DNA from: UMGS902 sp045538895
GTDB taxonomy: Bacteria; Bacillota; Clostridia; Oscillospirales; CAG-272
Reading direction: 5' to 3'
DNA: 42,216 bases
Assembly: GCA_045538895.1 (NCBI GenBank)
Contig: JAZQEH010000110.1
Span: 1 to 42,216 of the forward strand
Shown one piece after another: positions 30,810 through 39,238 of this stretch. Within the stretch, counting starts at the first letter, position 1. Each line of letters begins with the position of its first letter. A program made the translations under genes and the position numbers. Below the pieces are notes generated by a model. That model was not told where the DNA came from. It saw nothing but the letters and a program-made list of their open reading frames with translations, and searched no databases.

Positions 30810-31959
30810 CTTTTTTAAGATACTCTGATAAAGCGGCATGCGTATTTTCAACCTTTTCATCAAAAACCGCATGCAAAAGCGTTTTCAATATCTCGCCTAC
30901 CGCTTTACCGCTTTTGCCAGTCAGTGCCATTACACACTTCCCGTCAATAGCAAGGTCGGAGATATTAAAACACTTTTCACTCTCATAGATATTTTCAAGC
31001 TTTAAAGCAAGCTCTTCTCTGCCCTCAATAATTGCTCGGTCAATTGCGGCACTGCCGCACTCGTGAAGCAATCTACGCAAAGCAGGAGCACTACAATCAT
31101 CAGGCAAATTGCAGATAACAATTTCTTTAACGTGCGTAGAAAACGCAAGCGATGTTTTAAGAGATCTTACATGCTCCGAAAGCCTGTTATCGTAGAGGAA
31201 CAAAGCCGCAAGGCGAACGTCCGCACGGCACGGCAATGTGTCAATCACGTCAAGTACGGAAAAATTGATTACGGGTTTTTCAAAAATACAGTCAAAAATC
31301 CGTTTCTCAAACATGATTTTCAGTATCTTTCCTGCCGCCATGCCGCAAAGCAATTTTTCAAGCTCGACGAAAATACGTTCTCTTGAAACAAACGAAAGTC
31401 TTGAGGCAAGCGAAGCAGCGGCATCAAGGGTTTCCTTTTCGATATCAAAGCCGAGTTTAGCCGCAAAACGAAACGCACGCAAAATACGCAGTGCATCCTC
31501 GGTAAAACGCTCATATGGGTTGCCGACTGCTTTGATTATACCCTTTTCAAGGTCATCTTTACCGCCGTAGAGGTCGATTATGTTTCCGCCTATATCCATC
31601 GCCATTGCATTAACGGTAAAGTCACGGCGACAAAGATCGTCTTTTATATTGCGTGAAAACTCAACCTTGTCGGGATGCCGTCCGTCGGTATAGGTTGTTT
31701 CTGTGCGATAGGTGGTTATCTCTGCCGCCATACCGTCATACAGAACCGTAACTGTGCCATGCTTCAGCCCGGTCGGTATTACCCTGTCACCGGCAAAAAC
31801 AGAAATGGTTTCCTCGGGAGTTGCACTTGTGGTTATATCATAGTCGCAAGGAGTGCCGCCGAGCAGAAAATCACGCACACATCCGCCGACAAGATACGCT
31901 TCAAATCCATTATCGCCGAGTTTGCGAAGCATGTATTCAATTTGTGCAGGAATATGCAT
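30787..31959 (-). CDS. cca: CCA-adding tRNA nucleotidyltransferase
   Basis: A 390-residue class II nucleotidyltransferase that builds or repairs the tRNA 3' CCA end. AYLVGGCVRDFLLG (about residues 21-34) and the catalytic DYD (39-41) open the head domain. RRDFTVNAMAMD and LYGGKDDLEKGIIKAVG form motif B, EDALRILRAFRFAAKLGF the template region, and an HD-less helical tail follows. The ATG at 31959 has GGAGG seven bases upstream and is preferred to TTG at 31965. Both tRNAs just upstream already encode CCA, so here the enzyme probably acts mainly in repair. Confidence 0.95.
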   Translation of the reverse strand: MHIPAQIEYMLRKLGDNGFEAYLVGGCVRDFLLGGTPCDYDITTSATPEETISVFAGDRVIPTGLKHGTVTVLYDGMAAEITTYRTETTYTDGRHPDKVEFSRNIKDDLCRRDFTVNAMAMDIGGNIIDLYGGKDDLEKGIIKAVGNPYERFTEDALRILRAFRFAAKLGFDIEKETLDAAASLASRLSFVSRERIFVELEKLLCGMAAGKILKIMFEKRIFDCIFEKPVINFSVLDVIDTLPCRADVRLAALFLYDNRLSEHVRSLKTSLAFSTHVKEIVICNLPDDCSAPALRRLLHECGSAAIDRAIIEGREELALKLENIYESEKCFNISDLAIDGKCVMALTGKSGKAVGEILKTLLHAVFDEKVENTHAALSEYLKKVDNGEKV

Positions 31960-31990
31960 GGGCAAGCCTCCTTTTCACCAAGTTAATTTT

Positions 31991-32019
31991 ATTATAGCAT
32001 GATTTCTGACAAATATCAA
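31991..32019 (-). promoter_or_regulatory. promoter of cca
   Basis: Minus strand TTGATA (32019-32014), 17 bases, TATAAT (31996-31991). Confidence 0.75.
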
Positions 32020-32049
32020 TCCTTGACACGCTTCTGCTTTTAGCTGTAA

Positions 32050-32170
32050 CAAGGAGGAATCCGAACCCCAAGTGTGCGATAATACCGGGGGAATCGTAAC
32101 CCCAACGTCTTGCTACGCAAGCCGGAATCCCTCGCTTCGCGATGGAATGGGCTTCTTCATAAGCCCATCC
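32050..32170. repeat. intergenic block of small palindromes and two T-arm-like motifs
   Basis: Minus strand: TGGGGTTACGATTCCCCC and TGGGGTTCGGATTCCTCC, resembling tRNA T arms, lie 34 bases apart. Beside them are CTTGC-TAC-GCAAG, TCGC-TTC-GCGA and an eight-pair hairpin (32147-32154 with 32161-32168). There is no coding potential of note. Possibly decayed tRNA or small-element debris. Confidence 0.5.
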
Positions 32171-32176
32171 ACGTCA

Positions 32177-32222
32177 CCAAAAAAATAAAGAGCATCGCAA
32201 TGCGATGCTCTTTATTTTTTGG
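32177..32222 (-). terminator. terminator of the tRNA operon
   Basis: A long stem centred at 32200 (AGCATCGC/GCGATGCT core with A/T flanks) immediately after the tRNA-Glu CCA, with T-run on the minus strand. The inverted repeat extends into the tRNA 3' end (GTCACC at 32173-32178 against GGTGAC at 32221-32226). Confidence 0.85.
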
Positions 32223-32294
32223 TGACCCGTGGGGGAATCGAACCCCCGTTACCGCCGTGAAAGGGCGGTGTCTTAACCGCTTGACCAACGGGCC
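32220..32294 (-). tRNA. tRNA-Glu (anticodon TTC)
   Basis: 75 bases including an encoded CCA. The acceptor stem GGCCCGT pairs with ACGGGTC (one G-T). The anticodon loop reads CTTTCAC, giving TTC, and the T arm GGGGGTTCGATTCCCCC-like segment folds normally. It is the second gene of a tRNA pair. Confidence 0.95.
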
Positions 32295-32298
32295 GTTG

Positions 32299-32375
32299 TG
32301 GTAGCGGAAGTTGGACTTGAACCCACGACCTATCGGGTATGAACCGATTGCTCTAGCCAGCTGAGCTATTCCGCC
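32299..32375 (-). tRNA. tRNA-Met, elongator (anticodon CAT)
   Basis: 77 bases including an encoded CCA. Acceptor stem GGCGGAA pairs with TTCCGCT. The anticodon loop TTCATAC gives CAT. The start GGCGG and the D arm match elongator tRNA-Met rather than initiator (no three G-C pair anticodon-stem signature, and a paired first acceptor base). tRNA-Glu follows after four bases. Confidence 0.93.
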
Positions 32376-32406
32376 ATCTTATGATGCCGTGGCACCAACG
32401 GAAATG

Positions 32407-32435
32407 AGTATACCATAAAACAAATAGCTTGTCAA
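32407..32435 (-). promoter_or_regulatory. promoter of the tRNA-Met/tRNA-Glu operon
   Basis: Minus strand TTGACA (32435-32430), 17 bases, TATACT (32412-32407), with an upstream TG extension. Confidence 0.85.
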
Positions 32436-32466
32436 TACTTTTTTAAAAAAATTATCAAAAATAGTA

Positions 32467-32492
32467 AGCCCTCACAGTTTCCTGTAAGGGCT
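32467..32492 (-). terminator. terminator of the dockerin protein gene
   Basis: Minus strand stem of 11 pairs (one U-G) closed by a GAAA tetraloop, arms 32492-32482 and 32477-32467, followed by a short T-rich run. Confidence 0.75.
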
Positions 32493-32500
32493 CGCTAAAA

Positions 32501-35158
32501 CTATTTTAGAAACAACTTCATAACACGGATTACATCTATAAGGTTAATCTTGTCATCGCCGTTAACGTCTCCGCTTTCGATTACTTTGCCGTTAACAATC
32601 GCACGTATAAGATCCAACGCATCTTTAATAGTAACACTGCCGTCGCCGTCAATGTCACCGATTTTTTCGCTATGTCCGCAGACGGTGCAAACCCAAAGAC
32701 CGTTTTCAGCATCTGTTTCAAAACTGTGCTCACGAAGTGCAAGGAGAGCATTGATAGCATCCATTGCCGCTTCTACAGTTTGTTTATCCGCAGTTTCTTC
32801 TACAATGATATCGCCAAGTGCAGAGTGTGCCGCTTTGAGTTCACCTACCTTGTCATCGGGGAAACACAAAGGAAGATTGCCGCCTATAATCGACTTGACT
32901 TCGGCATGATAATTAACAGCCTCATTATACCAAGCCTTTTGCACGCGAACGGCATCCGCTATTTGATAATTATCGTCGGTAACACGCATAAGAACGTAGT
33001 TTTCTGTGTTTGCATCGAGTTCAAATCTGCCAAGTTCATACCACATACTACCATTCTTTTTTTGGTTAAGCATAACAGTCTGCACATTATCACCGCTGTG
33101 TATTTCTATGGTTGCGGCATCAGCACGTGCGTTGCCTGCTCTGTACCACATATAAACGACGTGTTCCCCGCTCTCGTCAACCTCAAAATTCCATTTTGCA
33201 GTAGCAGAACCATCGGGACCGCCAAAGCTATGGTAATAAGTATTATAACCTCCGCTTCCGCTTCCTACTGCCCACTCTGTGCCGTCTTCACCTACGGTCA
33301 CCGAAAATGCATCATCCATATCATCAATAATTACAGAGGCTGGAGCAAATGTGTCAAACGTTCTTGTATCCTCGGCGTCACTCGGAATTTCTACAATTTT
33401 AAGCGAAGAAATTGCATACAAAGGCTGTCCGTCAAGACCGCTGATGTTCGGCATTATCATAAAGAACGTATTAAGGCTGTCAAAGTCTTCTGTTGCCGCA
33501 AGTGTATCAAAGCTGACAAGCCATGTGTTCCAACCTTTTTTAACAGTGCCCCAAAGATTGTCATAAGAGGTCAGTGCGGTTGTAGCCTTGTAGTCTACAC
33601 GCTCATTTGTAGTATAACTGTTCGGACTTTTTGTATTTGTAGCAGTATCCTTAAACGTAGTATCGCCAAAGAAAATACGCGTATTACCTATAAGCCTGTC
33701 TGAAGTTATATCCTCGGCACTCCAGAAGGTTATTTCAAAGGCAAGCTGATCAAGCTTCTTAACCTTGCTGTAATCCACCTCAAAATGACGGCGCATGACT
33801 TGCTGCTCACCTTTAGACTGCGTAAGTTCCGCCTCTACCTGAGTTTTGGCAACCGCTTTTACACCGTCTATTTCAATAACCTCAATATTCTCACTTGTTC
33901 CACCGTTGCGAAGTCCGTCACCGCTCCACCAATTCTCGTCAATCGGCATCTCTGCTATCACAGTACGCTTTGGCAGTTCCTCACTGCTTGCATATGCGTT
34001 ATGATAACTAACACCGGGCTCATCTATCTCTGTATTAAGTGACTCTATCGGAATAATAGCAAGCTCGCAGTTTTCCTTATGCTCAGCATACACTACATAA
34101 AGATATCCGTCTTCTTCAACTGCATAGGGGTATGCCCACTGCTTTGATGTAAAAAACTGCGGATCTTTGTCAATTCCGTTACGAACATAATAGTGCTTTA
34201 CAAATCCGTATGAGCCGTCTGTATTGCCAACAGTAATGATTTGATTCTTTCGGCTGTTTATAGCGTATATCAGATAACGGCTGCCGGTTGAAAGTGTTCC
34301 ACCGTATGGTTTAGAGTTGCTTGCGGCAAAATCGGTATACTCAAGACTGCTCCAATTCTCTCCGTCTGTACTTTCGCTAACAGCAAATTTGCTGGATGTT
34401 GTGCGGCAGAAAAGAACATATCTGTCGCCGTAATCAATAACAGTGCTCTCACCCCAAAGCCCCATGCCGGAATCGTTGGGAATCATAATCATTTTCCAAG
34501 AAAGCGGATTATCCTTATCTGCTATTGCAACCGCAGCCTGCTCTGTGCCGGTTTTACAGTCAAGACCTGCCATAAGCAAACGGTTTCCGCTTATTTCAAT
34601 AGGCTCGCAAAGTGGCCAGAAGCCATCATTCAATACTACACCGAGATTTGTCCAACTGCGGTCTGCAGGATTAAAGCGATACGCCTCCATAACAAGTCCG
34701 GGATAATGTATATCATCAGTCGGTCTGCCAAACGCCGCACGGGGCGCAAAGGCATAAAGCGTATCGCCGGCATTATAGAGCACACCGTGGCTACGGCAAT
34801 ATTCTTCTTCTATTGGACCGATTACATATTCCTCGCTCCACGTTTTGCAGTTGTCATCGGAATATTTGCAGGCAAAGCGAGTGTTTGTATCATTTTCTTT
34901 TTCAAGGCTCTGTCCATATGCACAAACCCAGAGGTCGCCGAATTTTACAATGGAAGCACCGAGCAAAAAGTGAAAGCCGTCTGTCTCGGCATTATGAACG
35001 TCAATATACTCTATACCTTCCGGAAAAGTTATTTCCGCAGTCGCACGTATATCAACGTTTGTAAGACCGGTTGAAGCGGCATTCGTTCCCATGATAAATG
35101 TTCCTCCAAGTAAAGCTAAAGTAAGCATGGTGCAAAGCAAGCTTTTTAATAGTTTCAT
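32501..35158 (-). CDS. secreted sialidase-fold glycosidase-like protein with C-terminal dockerin
   Basis: An 885-residue exported protein. A signal peptide covers residues 1-28. A six-bladed sialidase/BNR-type propeller follows (about 40-380), with an Asp-box-like SDDNCKTWSE and repeats such as VSESTDGENWSS. Next come a beta-sandwich region (about 400-600), a golvesin-like domain (about 610-740, GSGSGGYNTYYHSFGG), a short helical FIVAR-like linker, and a type I dockerin at the end with DIDGDGSVTIKD and DVNGDDKINLID calcium loops. The dockerin implies docking onto a cohesin scaffold. The substrate is unassigned; glycan hydrolysis is inferred from the fold. Confidence 0.85.
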   Translation of the reverse strand: MKLLKSLLCTMLTLALLGGTFIMGTNAASTGLTNVDIRATAEITFPEGIEYIDVHNAETDGFHFLLGASIVKFGDLWVCAYGQSLEKENDTNTRFACKYSDDNCKTWSEEYVIGPIEEEYCRSHGVLYNAGDTLYAFAPRAAFGRPTDDIHYPGLVMEAYRFNPADRSWTNLGVVLNDGFWPLCEPIEISGNRLLMAGLDCKTGTEQAAVAIADKDNPLSWKMIMIPNDSGMGLWGESTVIDYGDRYVLFCRTTSSKFAVSESTDGENWSSLEYTDFAASNSKPYGGTLSTGSRYLIYAINSRKNQIITVGNTDGSYGFVKHYYVRNGIDKDPQFFTSKQWAYPYAVEEDGYLYVVYAEHKENCELAIIPIESLNTEIDEPGVSYHNAYASSEELPKRTVIAEMPIDENWWSGDGLRNGGTSENIEVIEIDGVKAVAKTQVEAELTQSKGEQQVMRRHFEVDYSKVKKLDQLAFEITFWSAEDITSDRLIGNTRIFFGDTTFKDTATNTKSPNSYTTNERVDYKATTALTSYDNLWGTVKKGWNTWLVSFDTLAATEDFDSLNTFFMIMPNISGLDGQPLYAISSLKIVEIPSDAEDTRTFDTFAPASVIIDDMDDAFSVTVGEDGTEWAVGSGSGGYNTYYHSFGGPDGSATAKWNFEVDESGEHVVYMWYRAGNARADAATIEIHSGDNVQTVMLNQKKNGSMWYELGRFELDANTENYVLMRVTDDNYQIADAVRVQKAWYNEAVNYHAEVKSIIGGNLPLCFPDDKVGELKAAHSALGDIIVEETADKQTVEAAMDAINALLALREHSFETDAENGLWVCTVCGHSEKIGDIDGDGSVTIKDALDLIRAIVNGKVIESGDVNGDDKINLIDVIRVMKLFLK

Positions 35159-35178
35159 AGTTTTCCCCTTTTATATTA

Positions 35179-36114
35179 TTATATATTTTTTGTACTTGAT
35201 ATGGAAGACAATAATATTCCGCCGGCTGCACATATAATTGCAAGAACCGTATATGCCGTAAACGCCGATGACTCATCTAAAAGTCCAAGTCTACTCAAGA
35301 TATATGAAAATACCGCACCGAAAATCGGCGTTAAAAAATTAAACACTCCAACAAGCGATGCGGGATAATTCTTTAGCAACAGTGTCCACAAAGAAAATGC
35401 AACCGCAGAAACAAGCATTAAATATAAAAGCAAAATGATGCCGTTTATACTTACCACAGGCGGTTTTCCTCCAAAGAGCAAGCCAACTGTCAATAGCAAA
35501 AGACCACCAAGCCCCATCTGAATTCCCGTAAGTAAAAACGGATTTGCATTTTGAACACAGTGCTTACTATATAAAAAGCCTATTGCAACACATATACTTG
35601 AGATAATCACAAATCCGTCGCCTTTTAAAGAAAGGATTCCCATTTTCTGTGTAGCCAGGCTATTGAGCAATATCCCAAAAAACCCGATACTGCAGCCAAG
35701 TACCTTTATTTTAGATACCTTTTCGTCCTTGTATATAATCCATGCAAGAACAATGTAAAGCAGTGTTCCCACGGCGTTGAAAACAGAAGTATTCACGCCC
35801 GTTGTATAGGCAAGCCCTATGTACATAAAGAAATATTGCCCTGCAGTTTGTACAAGCCCAAGTATCAGCGAATGTCGAAATAATCCTTTTTTAATTACAA
35901 TACTCTTTGAGAAAATGCTAAACAGAACAAGTATCAAAAGACCTGCTCCCCAAAAGCGAACACCCGCAAAAACCAATTTGTCGGCAATAGCCGCAGGCTC
36001 TATGTTAAAAACATCGTAGCCAAGCTTTATTGTGGGGATTGCACTCCCCCAGAGCATAGTGCAAATAACCGCCAGTATATATAATTTCCATAGATTTCTT
36101 TGCGTTTTTTTCAC
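35179..36114 (-). CDS. EamA/DMT-family transporter
   Basis: A 311-residue membrane protein with about ten helices in two EamA repeats. WKLYILAVICTMLWGSAIPTIKLGY starts repeat one, and the second begins near GDGFVIISSICVAIGFLYSKH. The conserved ending TPIFGAVFSYILSRLGLLDES with YTVLAIICAAGGILLSS is typical. These proteins export or exchange metabolites and amino acids. The start is GTG at 36114 (VKKTQRNLWK) with GAGG upstream; the frame is open to 36291, but the upstream part runs into the intergenic region shared with the AraC gene. It ends 20 bases before the dockerin gene, perhaps cotranscribed. Confidence 0.88.
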   Translation of the reverse strand: MKKTQRNLWKLYILAVICTMLWGSAIPTIKLGYDVFNIEPAAIADKLVFAGVRFWGAGLLILVLFSIFSKSIVIKKGLFRHSLILGLVQTAGQYFFMYIGLAYTTGVNTSVFNAVGTLLYIVLAWIIYKDEKVSKIKVLGCSIGFFGILLNSLATQKMGILSLKGDGFVIISSICVAIGFLYSKHCVQNANPFLLTGIQMGLGGLLLLTVGLLFGGKPPVVSINGIILLLYLMLVSAVAFSLWTLLLKNYPASLVGVFNFLTPIFGAVFSYILSRLGLLDESSAFTAYTVLAIICAAGGILLSSISSTKNI

Positions 36115-36163
36115 GGTTACAAAGCCTCTTGCGTATATTAACAAAACAGACACCACTATGAAT

Positions 36164-36192
36164 TTGACAATTCTTTTTTGTTGTGATACAAT
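36164..36192 (+). promoter_or_regulatory. promoter of the AraC-type regulator
   Basis: TTGACA (36164-36169), 17 bases, TACAAT (36187-36192), about 90 bases before the ATG and divergent from the EamA gene. Confidence 0.75.
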
Positions 36193-36283
36193 CCTTATAT
36201 GAAAAATATACAACGAATACAGTGAATTGTCTATGTGCCAGATAGACTTTTCACAAACGCAATGTCTTTTTAGGAAATGTATT

Positions 36284-37033
36284 ATGAACACAGAATTTGT
36301 TATAGATATTAATGGTATACCGGCAAAAGCCTATATGCAGATAGGTTTTTTCGACCACGGAGATATATCCTATCCGCTACACAAGCACCTTTTTTGCGAA
36401 ATACATGTCTTTTTAAGCGGAAATGCTGTTCTCAGTTGCGTTGGAAAAGAAATCGAGCTTGTCGAAGGTGACATTCTATGCATTCCTGCCGATATGGAAC
36501 ACAAATACCATTCGTTCAGTAAGGACTCCAAGCGTATCACCTTTTTAATTGACCGTGACTGCAACTCACAAGTGCCGATAAAAGCAACGCTGCCAAAAGA
36601 ATTTTTGTCATTGCTATGCGACGAAATACAAAAATATGTACTCACGGGCAGAGACGGCAAGCTGAAACCTCTGCTCTCCTATGTATGTTCTTCCTTCTTC
36701 GACATAGAGCAAACGAAGCCTTTAATTCCCATTACCAACCGTGAGCTTATCATGGATGAGTTTTTTTCCAAAAAATATAACACTGCCGTGACGATTGAAG
36801 ACCTGGCGAAAGAACTGATGCTCAGCAAAAAGCAAACAGAAAGAGAGGTCAAAAGAATCACGGGTAACACATTTGTCGAAGAACTTTCAAAAAGAAGAAT
36901 TGATGCTGCCATTATTTTAACGCAGACCACTTCTCTGCCACTTACCAAAATCAGCGAGATGGTAGGGTACGCCTCCTATTGCGGATTCTATAAAGCATAT
37001 AAAAGAGTTGTTTCATCGCCGCAAAAAGAATAA
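36284..37033 (+). CDS. AraC-family transcriptional regulator
   Basis: A 249-residue regulator with an N-terminal cupin-like ligand-binding domain (HKHLFCEIHVFLSGNAVLSCVGKEIELVEGDILCIPADMEHKY, about residues 35-80) and a C-terminal pair of helix-turn-helix motifs (TIEDLAKELMLSKKQTEREVKRITGNTFVEELSKRRIDAA, then LPLTKISEMVGYASYCGFYKAYKR). The final arm matches the AraC signature. It is divergent from the EamA gene and so is its likely regulator, together with the dockerin protein downstream. The ATG at 36284 fits the domain start; the frame is open from 36227. Confidence 0.92.
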   Translation: MNTEFVIDINGIPAKAYMQIGFFDHGDISYPLHKHLFCEIHVFLSGNAVLSCVGKEIELVEGDILCIPADMEHKYHSFSKDSKRITFLIDRDCNSQVPIKATLPKEFLSLLCDEIQKYVLTGRDGKLKPLLSYVCSSFFDIEQTKPLIPITNRELIMDEFFSKKYNTAVTIEDLAKELMLSKKQTEREVKRITGNTFVEELSKRRIDAAIILTQTTSLPLTKISEMVGYASYCGFYKAYKRVVSSPQKE

Positions 37034-37041
37034 ACGACAAA

Positions 37042-37081
37042 AATCCCCTGACAAGTATAACTTGTCAGGGGATTGCTTTTT
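37042..37081. terminator. bidirectional terminator between the AraC gene and the glycosidase-like gene
   Basis: A 14-pair perfect stem (37042-37055 with 37061-37074), loop TATAA, T-run 37077-37081 on the plus strand and T-run after the stem on the minus strand. Confidence 0.9.
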
Positions 37082-37146
37082 TCACTCGAAGTTATCGCTA
37101 TAATATCATTTTTAATTCAATACTATATTGCGATACATCTTTCAAA

Positions 37147-39033
37147 TTATTTAATCTGTCCTTCGATTGTATCCACGCCACGCTTGAATACAGACCAGTC
37201 ATCTGTCGCACGGAGAGTTTCCATACGGAACGCACAAGGCCACATAACAAGCCACTCGGAGGGATTGAACGGAGGAAGTGTGGGACGTCCCCAGCGAGTC
37301 TGGAATACAGCCTCATCCTGTGAGCCTGCGGGACGAACCTTACCTCTGATACAGAGAGTACCGTCGGAGATAAGCTGGGATGCCGCACACCAAAGTGCAG
37401 TACCTCTCTCCTGCCACTGCTTCTTACCGGTGATTTCGTAAAGTTTAAGGAAGCCCTTAACGTCACGGAGACAGTACTGGTCAACTGCGTTGTGACCTGT
37501 GGAAACCGCAGTGATGCCGAGAGTATCATAGCCGATTTTCGCAAGAGTTGTTTCAGCAGGATACTTTGCAGTATAGTGCATCATCCATGTGCTTATATAC
37601 CATGCAACGTCCTCTGCTGCGGTAACGTACTTTTCGTCCTTTGTTACATCGTAAAGTGCGAGTGCTGCCTCGAGAAGCGGGCTGGACGATTCCTTGTCAA
37701 TGCAATATGTATCAAGTGCACCTGCAGTGGTAAAGCCGTTATCGGAAAGCTCCTTATAGTAGCAGTCAAACGCCTTGATTGCAGCTACACGGTACTTTTC
37801 ATCGTTTGTACGCTTGTATGCTTCAAGCACTGCGGGAATAAGGAATGCACCTATGGTACCGTTCTGCTGACGAACGCTGCCGTCCTTGTTCCAGCTCTTG
37901 GCAAATTCGCCGCTTTCGAGCTGATGGTCAACAACAAAGTTTACCATGCCCATTGCGTAGTCGATATATTCAGGACGGGGTGTGCCGCACTTTTCCATGA
38001 GGTCAGCAGCAAGGAAGTACTGAACTGCACCCTGACCGAGGTTACATGCGTCAACGGGGATATCTCTTGTCTGGTCTACGGGAGCACCGTCAAACTTGAT
38101 CTGTACAAGTCCATCAACGCCCTCAAGCTTTGTATACTTGGGCCATGCGTCAAGACACATTGCCGCCTTGTTATACGCATCCTCATCGCCTGTACGGAGA
38201 TATTCGTAAAGGAGCGTGTTGGAAGCGGAAGCACTCTGGCCTACCCAACCAAGCTCGTACTTAATCTGGTCACGCTTTGCATAGAAGCAGGTTGAGTTGT
38301 ACCACTGAAGACCACGGTTGAACGCAACAAAGCCGTCCTTTTCCTTAGTCCAGAGCGACTTCATGAATGCGATGCTGAAACGCCACATGTCTTCGGGCTG
38401 CATAGGTGCGGGAAGAGCGTGTCCGTAGAATCTCCATGCAAAGTCAAGAAGTGTGCGTACCTGATGACGCTCAAGCTCAACGGGGCATGCGAAAATAATA
38501 CCCTCGAACGTGTCACGGGGCTCCATTGTGCCCATGTATGCTTCTTTCCACTCATGTCTGCCAAGCATCTTAGGGCCAGCCTGTTCGGGCCATACAAGTG
38601 CATGGCGCTCCATGCCGCTTTCAACCTTGAAAAGCGAGCAAGAGGGAGTGTCATCCTGCACTGCCATAAGTGCAACAGCAAAACTGTTGTCCATTTCTGT
38701 ATATGTACAAGCGGGGATCATAACTCTGTGCCACTCGTATGTCCAAGGAGTGCCCTCAAAGCTATCGCCAACATATTCTTCACTGTCGCCCCAGCCATTG
38801 CCGTTATAGTTTACAGCAGGAACCATAGTGTACTTGGGAGCAGAAGCGGTGTCAAACTCCATACGCATGTTGTCTGTGGGAGCGGAAAGCTTTCTTGTCC
38901 ACTTCCATGCACCATCCTCAATTTTCTCAAATGTATCGGTAGCACCGTCAGCTACTGCAATTGTGAGAAGCACACGGCTACCGTCGGTAAGCTCGTATGC
39001 GTTGCCATTTTGCTTGAATTCAAAATTTTTCAT
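37147..39033 (-). CDS. cytosolic glycosidase-like protein with alpha/alpha-barrel
   Basis: A 628-residue protein without a signal peptide. The first 200 residues are beta-rich (a lid or sandwich domain). From about 210 helical repeats typical of six-hairpin glycosidases follow (WRFSIAFMKSLW, LGWVGQSASASNTLLYEYLRTGDEDAYNKA, FVVDHQLESGEFAKSWNKDG, IGAFLIPAVLEAYKRTNDEKY, SSPLLEAALALYDVTKDEKY). Such enzymes act on oligosaccharides imported into the cell. I cannot assign a glycoside-hydrolase family. The C-terminal TRWGRPTLPPFNPSEWLVMWPCAFR is distinctive. It has its own promoter with a tandem repeat upstream. Confidence 0.75.
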   Translation of the reverse strand: MKNFEFKQNGNAYELTDGSRVLLTIAVADGATDTFEKIEDGAWKWTRKLSAPTDNMRMEFDTASAPKYTMVPAVNYNGNGWGDSEEYVGDSFEGTPWTYEWHRVMIPACTYTEMDNSFAVALMAVQDDTPSCSLFKVESGMERHALVWPEQAGPKMLGRHEWKEAYMGTMEPRDTFEGIIFACPVELERHQVRTLLDFAWRFYGHALPAPMQPEDMWRFSIAFMKSLWTKEKDGFVAFNRGLQWYNSTCFYAKRDQIKYELGWVGQSASASNTLLYEYLRTGDEDAYNKAAMCLDAWPKYTKLEGVDGLVQIKFDGAPVDQTRDIPVDACNLGQGAVQYFLAADLMEKCGTPRPEYIDYAMGMVNFVVDHQLESGEFAKSWNKDGSVRQQNGTIGAFLIPAVLEAYKRTNDEKYRVAAIKAFDCYYKELSDNGFTTAGALDTYCIDKESSSPLLEAALALYDVTKDEKYVTAAEDVAWYISTWMMHYTAKYPAETTLAKIGYDTLGITAVSTGHNAVDQYCLRDVKGFLKLYEITGKKQWQERGTALWCAASQLISDGTLCIRGKVRPAGSQDEAVFQTRWGRPTLPPFNPSEWLVMWPCAFRMETLRATDDWSVFKRGVDTIEGQIK

Positions 39034-39068
39034 CTTTTCACCTCAAATAGCAATATTTTTACAATTAC

Positions 39069-39097
39069 ATTGTAGCGTATTTTGCATCACATTTCAA
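39069..39097 (-). promoter_or_regulatory. promoter of the glycosidase-like gene
   Basis: Minus strand TTGAAA (39097-39092), 17 bases, TACAAT (39074-39069). Confidence 0.7.
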
Positions 39098-39134
39098 GGC
39101 AAACGCAGAAATATTAATGCAAAGTTTTTAAGCA

Positions 39135-39156
39135 TTTTGAAATATTTTTGAAATAT
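39135..39156. repeat. tandem 11-bp direct repeat upstream of the glycosidase-like gene
   Basis: TTTTGAAATAT occurs twice without a gap (39135-39145 and 39146-39156), 38 bases upstream of the promoter's -35, between divergent genes. It may be an operator. Confidence 0.6.
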
Positions 39157-39238
39157 ACAAGAATTTTTCGTTTTTCTCACCTTTTCGATATAAATATGTG
39201 GTACAATATAACTGTAATTAAATATTAAGGAGTGCAAA

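Noticed and set aside
32050..32170. Possible CRISPR-like array, because of 34-base periodicity
   Set aside because: Only two to three imperfect motifs of under 18 bases, no spacers of constant size and no cas genes.
32110..32304. 64-codon plus-strand frame
   Set aside because: Runs through the tRNA-Glu gene and its terminator.
32672..33703. 343-codon plus-strand frame opposite the dockerin protein
   Set aside because: Antisense shadow; the minus frame has a signal peptide, propeller and dockerin.
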